Shown here piece after piece: positions 34,484 through 43,537 of a stretch of 64,000 nt of DNA; position 1 is the stretch's first letter, and the number at the start of each line of letters is the position of its first letter. This DNA is from an uncultured Bacteroidales bacterium (GTDB lineage: Bacteria > Bacteroidota > Bacteroidia > Bacteroidales > Salinivirgaceae), in the NCBI GenBank assembly GCA_937981765.1, contig CALJOM010000006.1, forward strand, positions 62,001-126,000. The letters are read 5' to 3'. The notes beneath the pieces are model-generated. The model saw nothing but the letters and a program-made list of their open reading frames with translations. It made no database searches and was not told the DNA's origin. The translations under genes were made by a program, and so were the position numbers.

Positions 34484-37400
34484 CTATTTAGAGGGCAGGT
34501 ATTTTGCCAGCTTGTTCCAGAGAACCGTACTGTTGAATGGCAACACCAGATAATCGGTACATCCAACTTCAATAATGCGATTTTTGATTTGAATTGTGGC
34601 CATTGGTAATACTACTAAAATGGGAATCGTGGGATTTTCTCTTCGTATTTCACGAATAATCAGATAGTCGGAAAAACGCGCTATTCCATGGTCTATGATA
34701 ACTATTTGATAATTAGCCATGCTGCTCAACCGATTTTGAGCTTCATTATATGAATTGGCGTAGTCTGTTTTGGCGCCATTCGATTCCAACAGCTTGGTTA
34801 GGTTATTCAGAAAACTTGGATCTTGATGTGCTACAAATATGCTAACCCCTGTTAAATCAAGTTTTTTTTTCTCTGATTTTGAAAGCTCAGTGTATTCCGG
34901 AAGTGCCGGTTCAATGGGGATTGTAAAATAGAAGGTTGACCCCTGGTTGAGTGCACTTTCAACCCAAATTTCGCCTTCCATTAGTGTTACTAAAGCTTTA
35001 GAAATGGTTAATCCCAGCCCGGTTCCCCCGTATTTACGTTGTGAAGTTTCTTCTACCTGTCGGAAACGGTCGAAAATAATCGATTGGTTTTCGGGACTGA
35101 TGCCGATTCCTGTATCCTTTACATAAAATTTTAGTTTATCGTTTTCGCTGAGGAAGCAACCAAGCTCTATGGTTCCCTTTTGGGTGAATTTAATGGCGTT
35201 GCTTATCAGGTTGTTAATTATTTGTTGTACGCGGTGGTGATCGAGTTTAATCAGTCGAACGTCCGGTGGAATCATACATCGCGTTACAAAAGAAACTTGG
35301 TCGTTGCTTCCGGTAACAAGTCCGGAATAGAACAAACTGAGGTCGGCCAAAAATTGATGAAGGTCTATATGTCGTTTAATAATTTGAACTTCGCCGGCTT
35401 CTATCCGTGAAACATTGACAATATCATCGATAATTTGTACCAGTTGGTTGCTGCTTTTAATGATAATGTCTAGATAATTACGCTGTTCTTCGCGTGAAAG
35501 TTCTTCATCGTACAAAAGTTCGCTAAAGCCGATTATTCCGTTGATAGGGGTACGTATCTCGTGGCTCATATTGGCTAGGAACTGCGATTTGAGTTTGTCG
35601 GCTTGTTCGGCTTTTTCTTTCGCCAAACGCAGTTCTTTTTCGTATTTTTTTCGTTCCGAAATATCAATAAGAATTCCGCGAACTCCCAACAACTGGTTAC
35701 TACGGATAATACCCTGAACCTTGATTAATATGTCTATGGCTTTCCGATCTATACTGTAAATGGTTGCTTCGCTTTGTAATTCTGTAGAATGGTTCAAGGA
35801 TAATTGCCTGAAGAACTCAATTAATGAACTACGGCCTTGATGGTCAAATAGCCTGAAAATATGAAGCCCGGATTCAACCTGCTGTGGTGTGTATCCTAAT
35901 TTTTCGAAGAAAATGCGGTTTACGTAGGTGATTCGTCCTTTGGTATCAACCTCACAAATTATTTCGGGCAGTGATTGGCTCAACTCCCTGAATTTTGTTT
36001 CGCTTTCAGTAAGGCGTTCTTCGTATTCTTTTCTGGCGGTTATATCTTCAAAGATACCGAATGCTCCCAGAAAGAGGCCTTTGTTCGAGAAAATACTTCC
36101 GGCGTAAATGTTCAGGTGCCTACCGGGTTGTGTTCCATGTTCCCAATAGTATTCAAAATTGATGTTAGTGTGTTGAAGGGCTTTTTCGAGATTATCCAAA
36201 ACGTTTTGGTCGGGAATAACTTCGGTTAGTTTTTTACCGGTTATTTCTTCCTGTGTGGACGAAAAAATTTCGGCAAAGGTTGGGTTTACAGCCAAAATGG
36301 TTCCTTCTTGGTTGTAGTGTAGTAGGCCAATGGGTAAAGTGTTGAAAATATAGCGAAATTGCTCTCTTGCGCGTAATTCGTTAATCTGAAGTTGTTTTCG
36401 TTCAATGATTTCTTTTTGAAGTGAGGCTGTTCGCTCCTGCACTTTCTGATCGAGTATTTTATTGTGGCGTACGTGAATGCGATATCGATAGTAGATAAAA
36501 AGGACTAGAAGGAAAATTATAAAGGTGATCAAAAGCAGTAGGTTAAATCGCATTCGCTCACTTTCCATCTGAAGTTGGTGTATGTTGTTTTGCTGCCGGA
36601 GGAATTCTATTTCGCGCTGATTCTTTTCCTGGTCGTATTTTACTTGAAGTTCGGCTAACCGCTCTTTCATCTGAGAAGTGTTGAGCGAATCATTGAGTTG
36701 GTAGGCTTTTAGAAGATTTTCGAAAGCGTTACGATTATCGCCGATTTTGTGGTAAAAATTTGCCAGATTTTTGTAAATGCTTATTTGTTTTTGCAAATTT
36801 CCTATGTCTCTAAGAAATTCTATCGCCAGATTTAGGTTGGTAATGGCTTTATCGTAATAACCAAGTTTTTCATAAACAATTCCCAAATTGCTGTATATTT
36901 CGGAGAGCTCTGTGTTTTGTTTTAGACCTTGTGCTTCGCCGAGGGCTTTTTTAAGGTTTTCTAGAGCCATTCTGTAATTGCCTTGTTCAATGTTTATTAC
37001 GGCTAGGTTGTTGTATGCTTGGGGAATTCCAAGCCGGTTGTTAGAGTTCTCCCAAATATTAATTGCTTCTTGAGTATAATGTGTAGCGTAGCCATATTGT
37101 TTTAATCCGAGATATACGTTACCAAGATTGTTGTAGGTTGCGGCTATTCCTAATGTATCTCCAAGTTGTTTTTTAATTTTAAGCGATTCCTCATACATTT
37201 CAATGGCTTCTTCGTATCTGTCGGAGCGAAGATAGATTATTGCAATGTTGTTTAATGTTTTTGATATTCCTTTTAGATCGTTTTCTTCGCGGCGTAGTTT
37301 TAGTGATCTCAGTAAATAATCGAGGGCTGATGCTCTGTCGTTGGCGAACCAATATGCGGTGCCTACTATATGGTACATTTGTGCTAAATCAAGCTTTGAT

Positions 37401-37627
37401 GGGTCCCTGGACATGACTTTTTCCAACCCTTGTTGGCTAATATCCAACGCCTTGCTGGGATTTTGCCTGCTGTAGTAGTTTACTGTCTTGCCGTAAGCCT
37501 CCACCATTTGGGATACCGGTAGGCTAGGAGCTATCTCCAGCAAAGAATCTATCTGGCTTGTGGGTTGGCTCTTAACTAAGGATAATGTTAAAAGCGTGCA
37601 AAAGAAGGAGATGACAATTTTTTTCAT
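34484..37627 (-). CDS. TPR-PAS hybrid sensor histidine kinase with degenerate receiver
   Basis: A 1047-aa membrane kinase. Order: signal peptide (1-20), about seven TPR repeats (about 40-315) predicted to be periplasmic, one membrane helix (about 360-382), coiled coil, PAS 1 (about 420-540), PAS 2 (about 545-665), HisKA with His in MSHEIRTPING (about 686), HATPase (about 790-910; NLISNAIKF, DTGIGI, GGTGLGLTISKAL) and a C-terminal receiver-like domain (about 930-1047). The receiver keeps an Asp (VIIDHGIA) but has HQ where the acidic pair should be and Leu-Pro where Lys-Pro is expected. Phosphotransfer to it is doubtful. Confidence 0.92.
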   Translation of the reverse strand: MKKIVISFFCTLLTLSLVKSQPTSQIDSLLEIAPSLPVSQMVEAYGKTVNYYSRQNPSKALDISQQGLEKVMSRDPSKLDLAQMYHIVGTAYWFANDRASALDYLLRSLKLRREENDLKGISKTLNNIAIIYLRSDRYEEAIEMYEESLKIKKQLGDTLGIAATYNNLGNVYLGLKQYGYATHYTQEAINIWENSNNRLGIPQAYNNLAVINIEQGNYRMALENLKKALGEAQGLKQNTELSEIYSNLGIVYEKLGYYDKAITNLNLAIEFLRDIGNLQKQISIYKNLANFYHKIGDNRNAFENLLKAYQLNDSLNTSQMKERLAELQVKYDQEKNQREIEFLRQQNNIHQLQMESERMRFNLLLLITFIIFLLVLFIYYRYRIHVRHNKILDQKVQERTASLQKEIIERKQLQINELRAREQFRYIFNTLPIGLLHYNQEGTILAVNPTFAEIFSSTQEEITGKKLTEVIPDQNVLDNLEKALQHTNINFEYYWEHGTQPGRHLNIYAGSIFSNKGLFLGAFGIFEDITARKEYEERLTESETKFRELSQSLPEIICEVDTKGRITYVNRIFFEKLGYTPQQVESGLHIFRLFDHQGRSSLIEFFRQLSLNHSTELQSEATIYSIDRKAIDILIKVQGIIRSNQLLGVRGILIDISERKKYEKELRLAKEKAEQADKLKSQFLANMSHEIRTPINGIIGFSELLYDEELSREEQRNYLDIIIKSSNQLVQIIDDIVNVSRIEAGEVQIIKRHIDLHQFLADLSLFYSGLVTGSNDQVSFVTRCMIPPDVRLIKLDHHRVQQIINNLISNAIKFTQKGTIELGCFLSENDKLKFYVKDTGIGISPENQSIIFDRFRQVEETSQRKYGGTGLGLTISKALVTLMEGEIWVESALNQGSTFYFTIPIEPALPEYTELSKSEKKKLDLTGVSIFVAHQDPSFLNNLTKLLESNGAKTDYANSYNEAQNRLSSMANYQIVIIDHGIARFSDYLIIREIRRENPTIPILVVLPMATIQIKNRIIEVGCTDYLVLPFNSTVLWNKLAKYLPSK

Positions 37628-37649
37628 CGTGGACTTTCCTAGAGGCGGT

Positions 37650-37680
37650 TAAATATACAAAATCTGCTATTTAATTCAAA
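37650..37680 (-). promoter_or_regulatory. Promoter of the hybrid kinase
   Basis: On the minus strand TTTG (37677-37680) is followed after 19 bp by TATATTTA (37650-37657). It is a near-consensus Bacteroidota promoter with one mismatch in the last base of the -7 box, 23 bp before the ATG. Confidence 0.5.
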
Positions 37681-37711
37681 CGTTTTGTTTTTCTCTTTTG
37701 TTGCGGAGTTA

Positions 37712-39433
37712 TTAATTTTGGTGGGAGCGCTGGAACGACAGTTTTTTTGTTTCTTCTTTTATTTGAGCCTTCCAGGTTGTCTCCGGCTCTATTTTCCAAT
37801 TTTGGGTGGTGTCGGGGGTATATGTGGGGTTACTTTTGAGATACTCAGCCAATAACCAGCGGAATTCTTTTTCGTTGGCTAGGGTTGTACGTTTTTTTAG
37901 CATTTCATTGGTCAATCCAATGTCGGTAGTTAAATGTCCTCCACCTCCGCTGGCAATATAGCTGTTTACGACTACGTTGTAGGTTATGGAATCATGAAAC
38001 GGTTTGCCATTGGCTAATCGAATCTGTCTTATTGATGGAGGATTTCCTGTTTGATAATATACTGTGTATAATATTCCTCCGGCAGTTACAAAGCTAAAAA
38101 TCGGTTTTTCCCAACGGATTGATCCGTTGACGGTTTTGTATCTTAGTAGTCCCTGGTTGGGGAAAAACGGACTAAACCAATTGCTGTAGCTTCTTGCAAG
38201 TAGATTTTTTATTTCCGAACCGGAAAGGGTTACCGTATAAAGTTGATTTTCGTAAGGATAAAGGTCGAAAATGTTGGCTAAGGATAATTGTCCTGAGAAG
38301 GTTTTATTGTAGATAAACGGAGTGGCGATTGAAATATCAGCATCGGTTACGCTGAGTTGAACTGTGTGGATAAGGTTAAGGTAGGCCGAGGGTTTTATAA
38401 GTGCATCAAATGTGGTTAATTCTCCGTTTAGATAGGTTAGTGGAGTGTTTATCCAGTGGGTAATTTTGTGAAAAATTGGCTGGTATTTTTGCTCAAAGCT
38501 AGCAGATGGGCCTATATCTTGGATCGATTGATGCCAGGCGGAGTCGATCGAAATTCTTTTTTTTGAGATGGTCAAAGTGGCTCTTCCAATGGTTTTAGCA
38601 TGCGAACCGCAATCAATTATAATTACTTGTTTGCCAGAATTGGAGCTGATATTGAAAATTTTAGTCTGATGATCGTGTCCCAGAAAAATAAGGTCGAATC
38701 CATCTACTTCACGGGCTACTCTCAGAGAGGCGTTTTCGTTCAATGGGGCCAGAGAATCGGCATTGCCATACGTTGCATCCCATCCTGAATGAAACAAACC
38801 AACCACAAAATCGGCTTTTTCTTTCTCCCGAATAATTTTCATCCAGTGGGCGGCTGCTTCTATCATGTCTTGAAAATGGAGCCCAGCCCATAATTTTTCA
38901 GGTAGCCATTTAGGTACTCCGGGTGTTGTGAGTCCCAAAACGGCAATTCTTTTACCGCTTATTTCAAAAATGTGAAACGGTTTAAAATAAGGCAGTTCTG
39001 TTTCTTTATCTAATACATTCGCTGCAAGCCATGGTATGGAAAGTTCTGTTTTTAACCGCCGATAAATTTCGGGGCCACATTCAATATCGTGATTTCCTGC
39101 AACCATCAAATCGTATCCAACATCATTGATAATTTCAACCATTGGGTGTATCTGGCTTTTGTACAGGTAGTTTAGGTAGTAGATTTCGGGTGAACCTTGA
39201 AGCAAATCGCCGTTATCGAACAATAGGGTGCGATTTATTTTTCGTAACGAGTCCACCAGATAAGTAACTTTGGAAAGGCTTCCCGGCTTTAACGATTCAT
39301 TGATGGGGTTTCGGGCATAAATTTGTCCGTGAACGTCAGTTGTTACGATGATTTCCAGCTTTTGTTCCTCAGGAGAGCAACTAAGTAGAAAGAGAGCTGC
39401 TATTATAAGGAGATGTGAAATATTTTGAACCAT
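37712..39433 (-). CDS. 5'-nucleotidase/metallophosphatase family lipoprotein
   Basis: A two-domain UshA/5'-nucleotidase-like enzyme of about 573 aa. From Met 39433 (MVQNISHLLIIAALFLLSCS) there is a lipoprotein signal with lipobox Cys. The longer frame to 39535 overlaps the divergent pspC gene and is rejected. Metal-site motifs are TTDVHGQIYA, DNGDLLQGS, AGNHDIECG and FLGHDHQTK. The C-terminal nucleotidase domain shows FSGQLSLANIFDLYPYENQLYTV and SYIASGGGGH. It probably hydrolyses nucleotides or related phosphoesters in the periplasm for salvage. Confidence 0.93.
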   Translation of the reverse strand: MVQNISHLLIIAALFLLSCSPEEQKLEIIVTTDVHGQIYARNPINESLKPGSLSKVTYLVDSLRKINRTLLFDNGDLLQGSPEIYYLNYLYKSQIHPMVEIINDVGYDLMVAGNHDIECGPEIYRRLKTELSIPWLAANVLDKETELPYFKPFHIFEISGKRIAVLGLTTPGVPKWLPEKLWAGLHFQDMIEAAAHWMKIIREKEKADFVVGLFHSGWDATYGNADSLAPLNENASLRVAREVDGFDLIFLGHDHQTKIFNISSNSGKQVIIIDCGSHAKTIGRATLTISKKRISIDSAWHQSIQDIGPSASFEQKYQPIFHKITHWINTPLTYLNGELTTFDALIKPSAYLNLIHTVQLSVTDADISIATPFIYNKTFSGQLSLANIFDLYPYENQLYTVTLSGSEIKNLLARSYSNWFSPFFPNQGLLRYKTVNGSIRWEKPIFSFVTAGGILYTVYYQTGNPPSIRQIRLANGKPFHDSITYNVVVNSYIASGGGGHLTTDIGLTNEMLKKRTTLANEKEFRWLLAEYLKSNPTYTPDTTQNWKIEPETTWKAQIKEETKKLSFQRSHQN

Positions 39434-39509
39434 TTTGATGTTTTTTTCGTTTAAGTTCACAAAATTTGCACCGATTTGGGTGAATTTGGAAGTGTAATTT
39501 AACAATTTT

Positions 39510-39701
39510 ATGAGCAAAAAACTTACTCTATCCAAGAATCGCCTTATTGGGGGCGTGTGCGGTGGTTTGGCCGAATATTTCGGGATGGATCCTACGGTGG
39601 TTAGGATATTATATTTGATTTTGACCCTTTTTAGTGCAGGCCTTCCGGGAGTGATACTTTATGTCGGAATGTGGATTGTTATGCCTTTCCCGGAGGATTA
39701 A
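39510..39701 (+). CDS. PspC domain protein
   Basis: A 63-aa stand-alone PspC domain. The family signature LSKNRLIGGVCGGLAEYFGMDPTVVRI occupies residues 6-33. It is followed by one membrane helix (about 34-58, ILYLILTLFSAGLPGVILYVGMWIV) and the terminal MPFPED. PspC proteins take part in envelope-stress responses in Proteobacteria; short single-domain versions in Bacteroidota have no proven role. It is divergent from the 5'-nucleotidase gene, and its stop overlaps the end of the convergent radical SAM gene by 4 bp. Confidence 0.92.
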   Translation: MSKKLTLSKNRLIGGVCGGLAEYFGMDPTVVRILYLILTLFSAGLPGVILYVGMWIVMPFPED

Positions 39702-40639
39702 TCGTTATAAAGAGCCCCTTGAAAACTAGACCTGCGGGCAAGTTCTTTTTTTACCAATTCGGTGATATGGTGACTTTTTACACCTTTCCACGTGGGAACA
39801 GCAATTAAGTCGGGTCGTACTTGCGATGCAAAGCGTTCAATAGCTATATCGGGGCGAAGCCGCTCAACAAAATCGCTGCATAGCGATACGTATTCCTCGG
39901 CACTCATAAAATCAAACATCTGAGGCGAGTTGTTAAACATTCCCTCTAGCTCGGTGTGTTTTACTATTTGAAGTTGGTGGAGTTTTACGGTTGTAATCGC
40001 AAGTTTAGAAATGATTTGTGCATGATTAATCATTTCTTCCCTGCTTTCTAGCGGTAGCCCTAAAATTAAATGCACTCCAATATCGATATTCAAATTTGCA
40101 ACGCGGGTTACTGTTTCTATTACTTGTTCGAAACTATGACCACGGTTCAACCATTGAAGGGTCTTATTCAGGGTGCTTTCTACTCCAATTTCTATCATTA
40201 CCGGTTTGTGTTGATTAACTTGAACCAAAACCTCCAGAATTTGATTGGGCAGACAATCGGGACGTGTGCTTACCACAATCCCGACTATTTTAGGGTGATT
40301 CAATGCCTCTGTTAGTTTTTCGAATAATGCTTCGGGGGAACTGTGTGTGTTGGTATACGACTGAAAATAGGCCAAAAATTGATAATTGTTTCTTCGCAGA
40401 AAAAAGCTGATTCCTTGATTTATTTGTTCTGTTACGCTTAACGATGGATCGCAATAAGAGGGTTTAAAACTGTTGTTGTTGCAGTAAATACAGCCACGGG
40501 TGTCGATTGTGCCGTCAAGATTGGGGCATGAGAAACCTGTGTTAATGGAAACTTTCTGCGTTTTTCTGCCGAATTTCGTTTCCAAAAACCTGCCGTATCG
40601 GTAAAAGCGCTCTTCTATGGGAAACGGAAGGTTAACCAC
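39698..40639 (-). CDS. Radical SAM protein, YhcC/TIGR01212 family
   Basis: A radical SAM protein of 313 aa when started at the GTG at 40639. That start overlaps the threonine aldolase stop by 8 bases (GTGGTTAA) and matches the family N-terminus (NLPFPIEERFYRYGRFLE). The longer frame to 40774 overlaps the upstream gene by over 140 bp. The cluster motif has the family spacing CPNLDGTIDTRGCIYC, with SAM-domain blocks GIVVSTRPDCL, IEIGVES and GVHLILGLPLESREEM. YhcC proteins have no firmly assigned reaction. Translational coupling to the aldolase is likely. Confidence 0.9.
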   Translation of the reverse strand: MVNLPFPIEERFYRYGRFLETKFGRKTQKVSINTGFSCPNLDGTIDTRGCIYCNNNSFKPSYCDPSLSVTEQINQGISFFLRRNNYQFLAYFQSYTNTHSSPEALFEKLTEALNHPKIVGIVVSTRPDCLPNQILEVLVQVNQHKPVMIEIGVESTLNKTLQWLNRGHSFEQVIETVTRVANLNIDIGVHLILGLPLESREEMINHAQIISKLAITTVKLHQLQIVKHTELEGMFNNSPQMFDFMSAEEYVSLCSDFVERLRPDIAIERFASQVRPDLIAVPTWKGVKSHHITELVKKELARRSSFQGALYND

Positions 40640-41681
40640 GCTTTGAGAGTTGCTTAATTTTCTCAACAAACATATCAATATCTTCGGGAGTAGTGTCGAA
40701 CGAGCACATCCATCGGATTTCCGAGGTTGTTTCGTTCCAGGTGTAAAAGAAATACTCTTTTCGCAGGGGTTCAACCCATTCCTTGGGGATTATTGCAAAC
40801 ACTCCGTTGGCTTCCACCGGTGTGGTTATGGTTATTTCAGGAATCTGACGTATAGCCTCTGCCAGCCTCTTAGCCATTGCATTGGCATGACGGGCGTTTT
40901 CCAACCATAGATTATCGGAAAAATAGGCTATGAATTGAGCACCCATGAATCGCATTTTACTGAAAAGCTGCATGCTTTGCTTTCTCCGATATTTAAAGCC
41001 TTCGGCAAGTTGAGGATTGAATATCAAGATGGCTTCTCCCAGGAGCATCCCATTTTTTGTTCCACCAAACGAAACTACATCCACTCCGCAATCTACAGTG
41101 AAAGCCCGGAATGGTAAATTGAGTGCTGCCGCAGCGTTTGCTAAACGGGCTCCATCGATGTGCAGAATCATGTTATGGCGATGGGCTAAGTCGGTCAATT
41201 CCGTTATTTCAGCAGGGGTATAAACCGTTCCCATCTCTGTGGTTTGACTAATACTGATAGCGCTGGGTTGGCTATGGTGTTCAAATCCAAATCCATGCAG
41301 GTGCGGAAGGATTTTTTCCGGAGAAATTTTGCCTTCTTTATGGGGTACAGAGATGACCTTTATTCCGGCAATGCGCTCAGGAGCTCCGCATTCGTCAACG
41401 TTGATGTGGGCAGTTTCTGAACAAATTATAGAGCTGTATGGCTTGGTTGTTTGCATCAGCGATAACACGTTGGCTGCGGTGCCATTAAAAACAAAAAATA
41501 CTTCAGTCTGTTCCCCAAAATGCGATTTGAAAATCTCTATGGCTTGTTGAGTGTAAACGTCGTCGCCATAACTCACGCAATGATTTTCGTTTGCCTGAAT
41601 AATTGCTGCCAAAATTCGGGGATGTATTCCCGAGTTGTTGTCGCTGGCAAAGCTACGCATGGTTGTAATTGGTAAATTCAT
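40632..41681 (-). CDS. Low-specificity L-threonine aldolase family protein
   Basis: A PLP-dependent fold-type I aldolase of 349 aa, cleaving L-threonine or beta-hydroxy amino acids to glycine plus aldehyde. Evidence is the N-terminal SFASDNNSGIHPRILAAI, VFFVFNGTAANVLSL (PLP phosphate site), SETAHINVDECGAPE, MILHIDGARLANAAAAL (Asp binding the pyridine N) and the Schiff-base Lys in VSFGGTKNGMLLGEA. Met8 (MRSFASDN) is an alternative start. The gene is divergent from tnaA, with a -7 box at 41735-41742. Confidence 0.93.
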   Translation of the reverse strand: MNLPITTMRSFASDNNSGIHPRILAAIIQANENHCVSYGDDVYTQQAIEIFKSHFGEQTEVFFVFNGTAANVLSLMQTTKPYSSIICSETAHINVDECGAPERIAGIKVISVPHKEGKISPEKILPHLHGFGFEHHSQPSAISISQTTEMGTVYTPAEITELTDLAHRHNMILHIDGARLANAAAALNLPFRAFTVDCGVDVVSFGGTKNGMLLGEAILIFNPQLAEGFKYRRKQSMQLFSKMRFMGAQFIAYFSDNLWLENARHANAMAKRLAEAIRQIPEITITTPVEANGVFAIIPKEWVEPLRKEYFFYTWNETTSEIRWMCSFDTTPEDIDMFVEKIKQLSKRG

Positions 41682-41734
41682 AAGCGGAATTTTGAATCGC
41701 GGTACGTATGGGAATAATGGGCAAATTTTGGTAG

Positions 41735-41792
41735 CAAAGGTATAAAATTCAGCCCGCCTTTTATACTTTCTTAATCACTTTTGTTAATTTTG
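41735..41792. promoter_or_regulatory. Divergent promoter pair for threonine aldolase (-) and tnaA (+)
   Basis: TACCTTTG on the minus strand (41735-41742) faces the aldolase gene and TAATTTTG on the plus strand (41785-41792) faces tnaA. Both match TAnnTTTG. The two -7 boxes are 42 bp apart, so a single bound regulator could affect both. Confidence 0.5.
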
Positions 41793-41812
41793 CGCCATAC
41801 AGTTTTTCCCCC

Positions 41813-41887
41813 ATGGAAAGTCACCACAGAGCTAAAACCGAACATCTTTTCACCAACATTAAAAATCGCGACGGATTCGTTGCTTAG
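41813..41887 (+). CDS. Possible 24-aa leader peptide upstream of tnaA
   Basis: An ATG-to-TAG frame of 24 codons (MESHHRAKTEHLFTNIKN and six more residues) begins about 14 nt after the transcript start predicted from the -7 box at 41785-41792 and ends 62 bp before tnaA. ACAGAGCT near its start is complementary to AGCTCTGT just after its stop, allowing alternative RNA folding. It contains no Trp and does not resemble E. coli TnaC. Whether it is translated is unknown. Confidence 0.3.
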   Translation: MESHHRAKTEHLFTNIKNRDGFVA

Positions 41888-41949
41888 CAGAGCTCTGTAT
41901 TTTCTCCCTTTTTATTTTTCGTTAGTAATTATTATAAAACCAAATCGCT

Positions 41950-43335
41950 ATGCCAATGGAATTACCTTTTGCCGAATCGTATCGCATTAAAATGGTCGAA
42001 CCCATTTATCTCAGCACACGCAAGGAACGTGAAGAATGGATAAAGGCTACCAATTACAATCTTTTTGGATTAAGGAGCGAGCAAGTTTATATCGACCTGC
42101 TCACCGATAGTGGAACGGGTGCCATGAGTGACCGCCAATGGGCCGCCCTTATGATGGGCGACGAAAGCTATGCTGGCGCCAAATCGTTTTATAATCTTCA
42201 GGAAGCTGTTCATCGCATTCTTGGCTTCCCGTTTACTCTACCAACCCATCAGGGAAGAGCAGCCGAGAATGTGCTTTTTAGCCGTTTAATCCGCGAAGGA
42301 GATATCATTCCCGGAAACTCTCATTTCGACACCACCAAGGGACATATTGAATATCGCAAGGCTACGGCTATTGATTGCACTATTGATGAAGCTTTTAATA
42401 CAGAATCGGTTCATCCTTTCAAAGGGAATGTTGACATTAACAAGCTTGAGGCTGTTTTTAAAAAATATCCTAAGGAAAAGATTCCGTTTATCATTGTAAC
42501 CATAACCAACAACACTGCAGGTGGGCAGCCGGTTTCGCTTCAAAATTTGAAAGAAGTGTCGGCCCTCGCTAAAAAATACGATATCCCTGTAGTATTCGAT
42601 TCCGCCAGGTTTGCTGAAAATGCTTACTTTATTAAGACACGCGAAGTGGGGTATGCTGATAAAACCATCAAGGAGATAGTGCGAGAAATGTTTCAATATG
42701 CCGATATTATGACCATGTCGTCGAAAAAAGACGGCATTGTTAATATGGGAGGTTTTATCGGGTTTAAGAATGAGGAGTTGTACAAATCTTGCTGGGTTTA
42801 CAATATCATGTTTGAAGGGTATGTAACCTACGGAGGAATGTCGGGACGTGATATGAATGCTCTGGCCGTTGGACTCGATGAGGCTACCGAATTTGAGTAC
42901 CTCAACACACGTATTCTGCAAGTGAAATATTTATTCGATAAACTCACTTCCCATGGAATCCCTTGTCAACAACCTGCAGGAGGGCATGCTATTTTCGTGG
43001 ATGCAGGAAAGATGTTGCCCCATGTTCCTAGAGAACAGTTTGTTGCTCAGACTCTTGGTGTGGAACTTTATTTAGAAGCAGGTGTTCGGGGTGTTGAAAT
43101 AGGAGCTCTTTTGGCAGATCGGGATCCTATTACTCGTGAAAACCGTTATCCAAAACTTGAGCTCTTAAGATTGGCTATTCCTCGCAGAACCTATACCAAT
43201 AATCATATGGATGTGGTTGCCGCTGCTTTGATCAACATTTTTGAACGCCGCGATTCTATTCGAACCGGATATAGAATTGTTGAAGAGGCCCCCATTATGC
43301 GACATTTTACACTGAAGCTAGAGCCCGTCAAGTAA
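41950..43335 (+). CDS. tnaA: Tryptophanase (tryptophan indole-lyase)
   Basis: A PLP beta-eliminating lyase of 461 aa that converts tryptophan to indole, pyruvate and ammonia. Family blocks include YIDLLTDSGTGAMSDRQWAALM, PTHQGRAAENVLF, TNNTAGGQPVSL, VVFDSARFAENAYFIK and the PLP-Lys region MTMSSKKDGIVNMGG. The substrate-specificity site reads GVRGVEIGA, as in tryptophanases (VEIG). Tyrosine phenol-lyase has an Arg there (MERG). Tryptophanase is therefore the better call. The ATG at 41950 or at 41956 may start it. No tnaB permease lies next to it. Confidence 0.92.
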   Translation: MPMELPFAESYRIKMVEPIYLSTRKEREEWIKATNYNLFGLRSEQVYIDLLTDSGTGAMSDRQWAALMMGDESYAGAKSFYNLQEAVHRILGFPFTLPTHQGRAAENVLFSRLIREGDIIPGNSHFDTTKGHIEYRKATAIDCTIDEAFNTESVHPFKGNVDINKLEAVFKKYPKEKIPFIIVTITNNTAGGQPVSLQNLKEVSALAKKYDIPVVFDSARFAENAYFIKTREVGYADKTIKEIVREMFQYADIMTMSSKKDGIVNMGGFIGFKNEELYKSCWVYNIMFEGYVTYGGMSGRDMNALAVGLDEATEFEYLNTRILQVKYLFDKLTSHGIPCQQPAGGHAIFVDAGKMLPHVPREQFVAQTLGVELYLEAGVRGVEIGALLADRDPITRENRYPKLELLRLAIPRRTYTNNHMDVVAAALINIFERRDSIRTGYRIVEEAPIMRHFTLKLEPVK

Positions 43336-43483
43336 AGCATTTCTATAGTCTAAACCGTTGAATTTCTAAACGTCGTAGAACTGCAAAATGTTCCGAGGCG
43401 TTTTTGTAAATCAATTAATTTCAATCTGAATTTTAACCGCATAGCGGAAACGCAGTTGTTTTTAGATAAAAACAGCACCACAA

Positions 43484-43520
43484 AAAGGGTCGGGATGCTT
43501 TTGTATCCCGACCCTTTAAA
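43484..43520. terminator. Terminator between tnaA and the Omp28 gene
   Basis: A perfect 13-bp stem aaagggtcgggat (43484-43496) / atcccgacccttt (43505-43517) has an 8-base loop and A/T flanks. It lies 18 bp beyond the stop of the minus-strand Omp28 gene and about 150 bp beyond tnaA. Confidence 0.85.
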
Positions 43521-43537
43521 CATCGATGTTGAGTCGT

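Noticed and set aside
39434-39535. Longer start for the 5'-nucleotidase at 39535
   Set aside because: It overlaps the divergent pspC gene and hides the lipoprotein signal that begins at 39433.
40640-40774. Longer start for the radical SAM gene at 40774
   Set aside because: It overlaps the threonine aldolase gene by over 140 bp with no family-like residues. The GTG at 40639 matches the family length.
42286-42921. A 211-codon open frame on the minus strand inside tnaA
   Set aside because: It is entirely within a strongly conserved gene on the other strand and has no recognisable protein features.
41950-43335. Tyrosine phenol-lyase as the identity of the PLP lyase
   Set aside because: The specificity region reads GVRGVEIGA as in tryptophanase, without the Arg found in tyrosine phenol-lyases.
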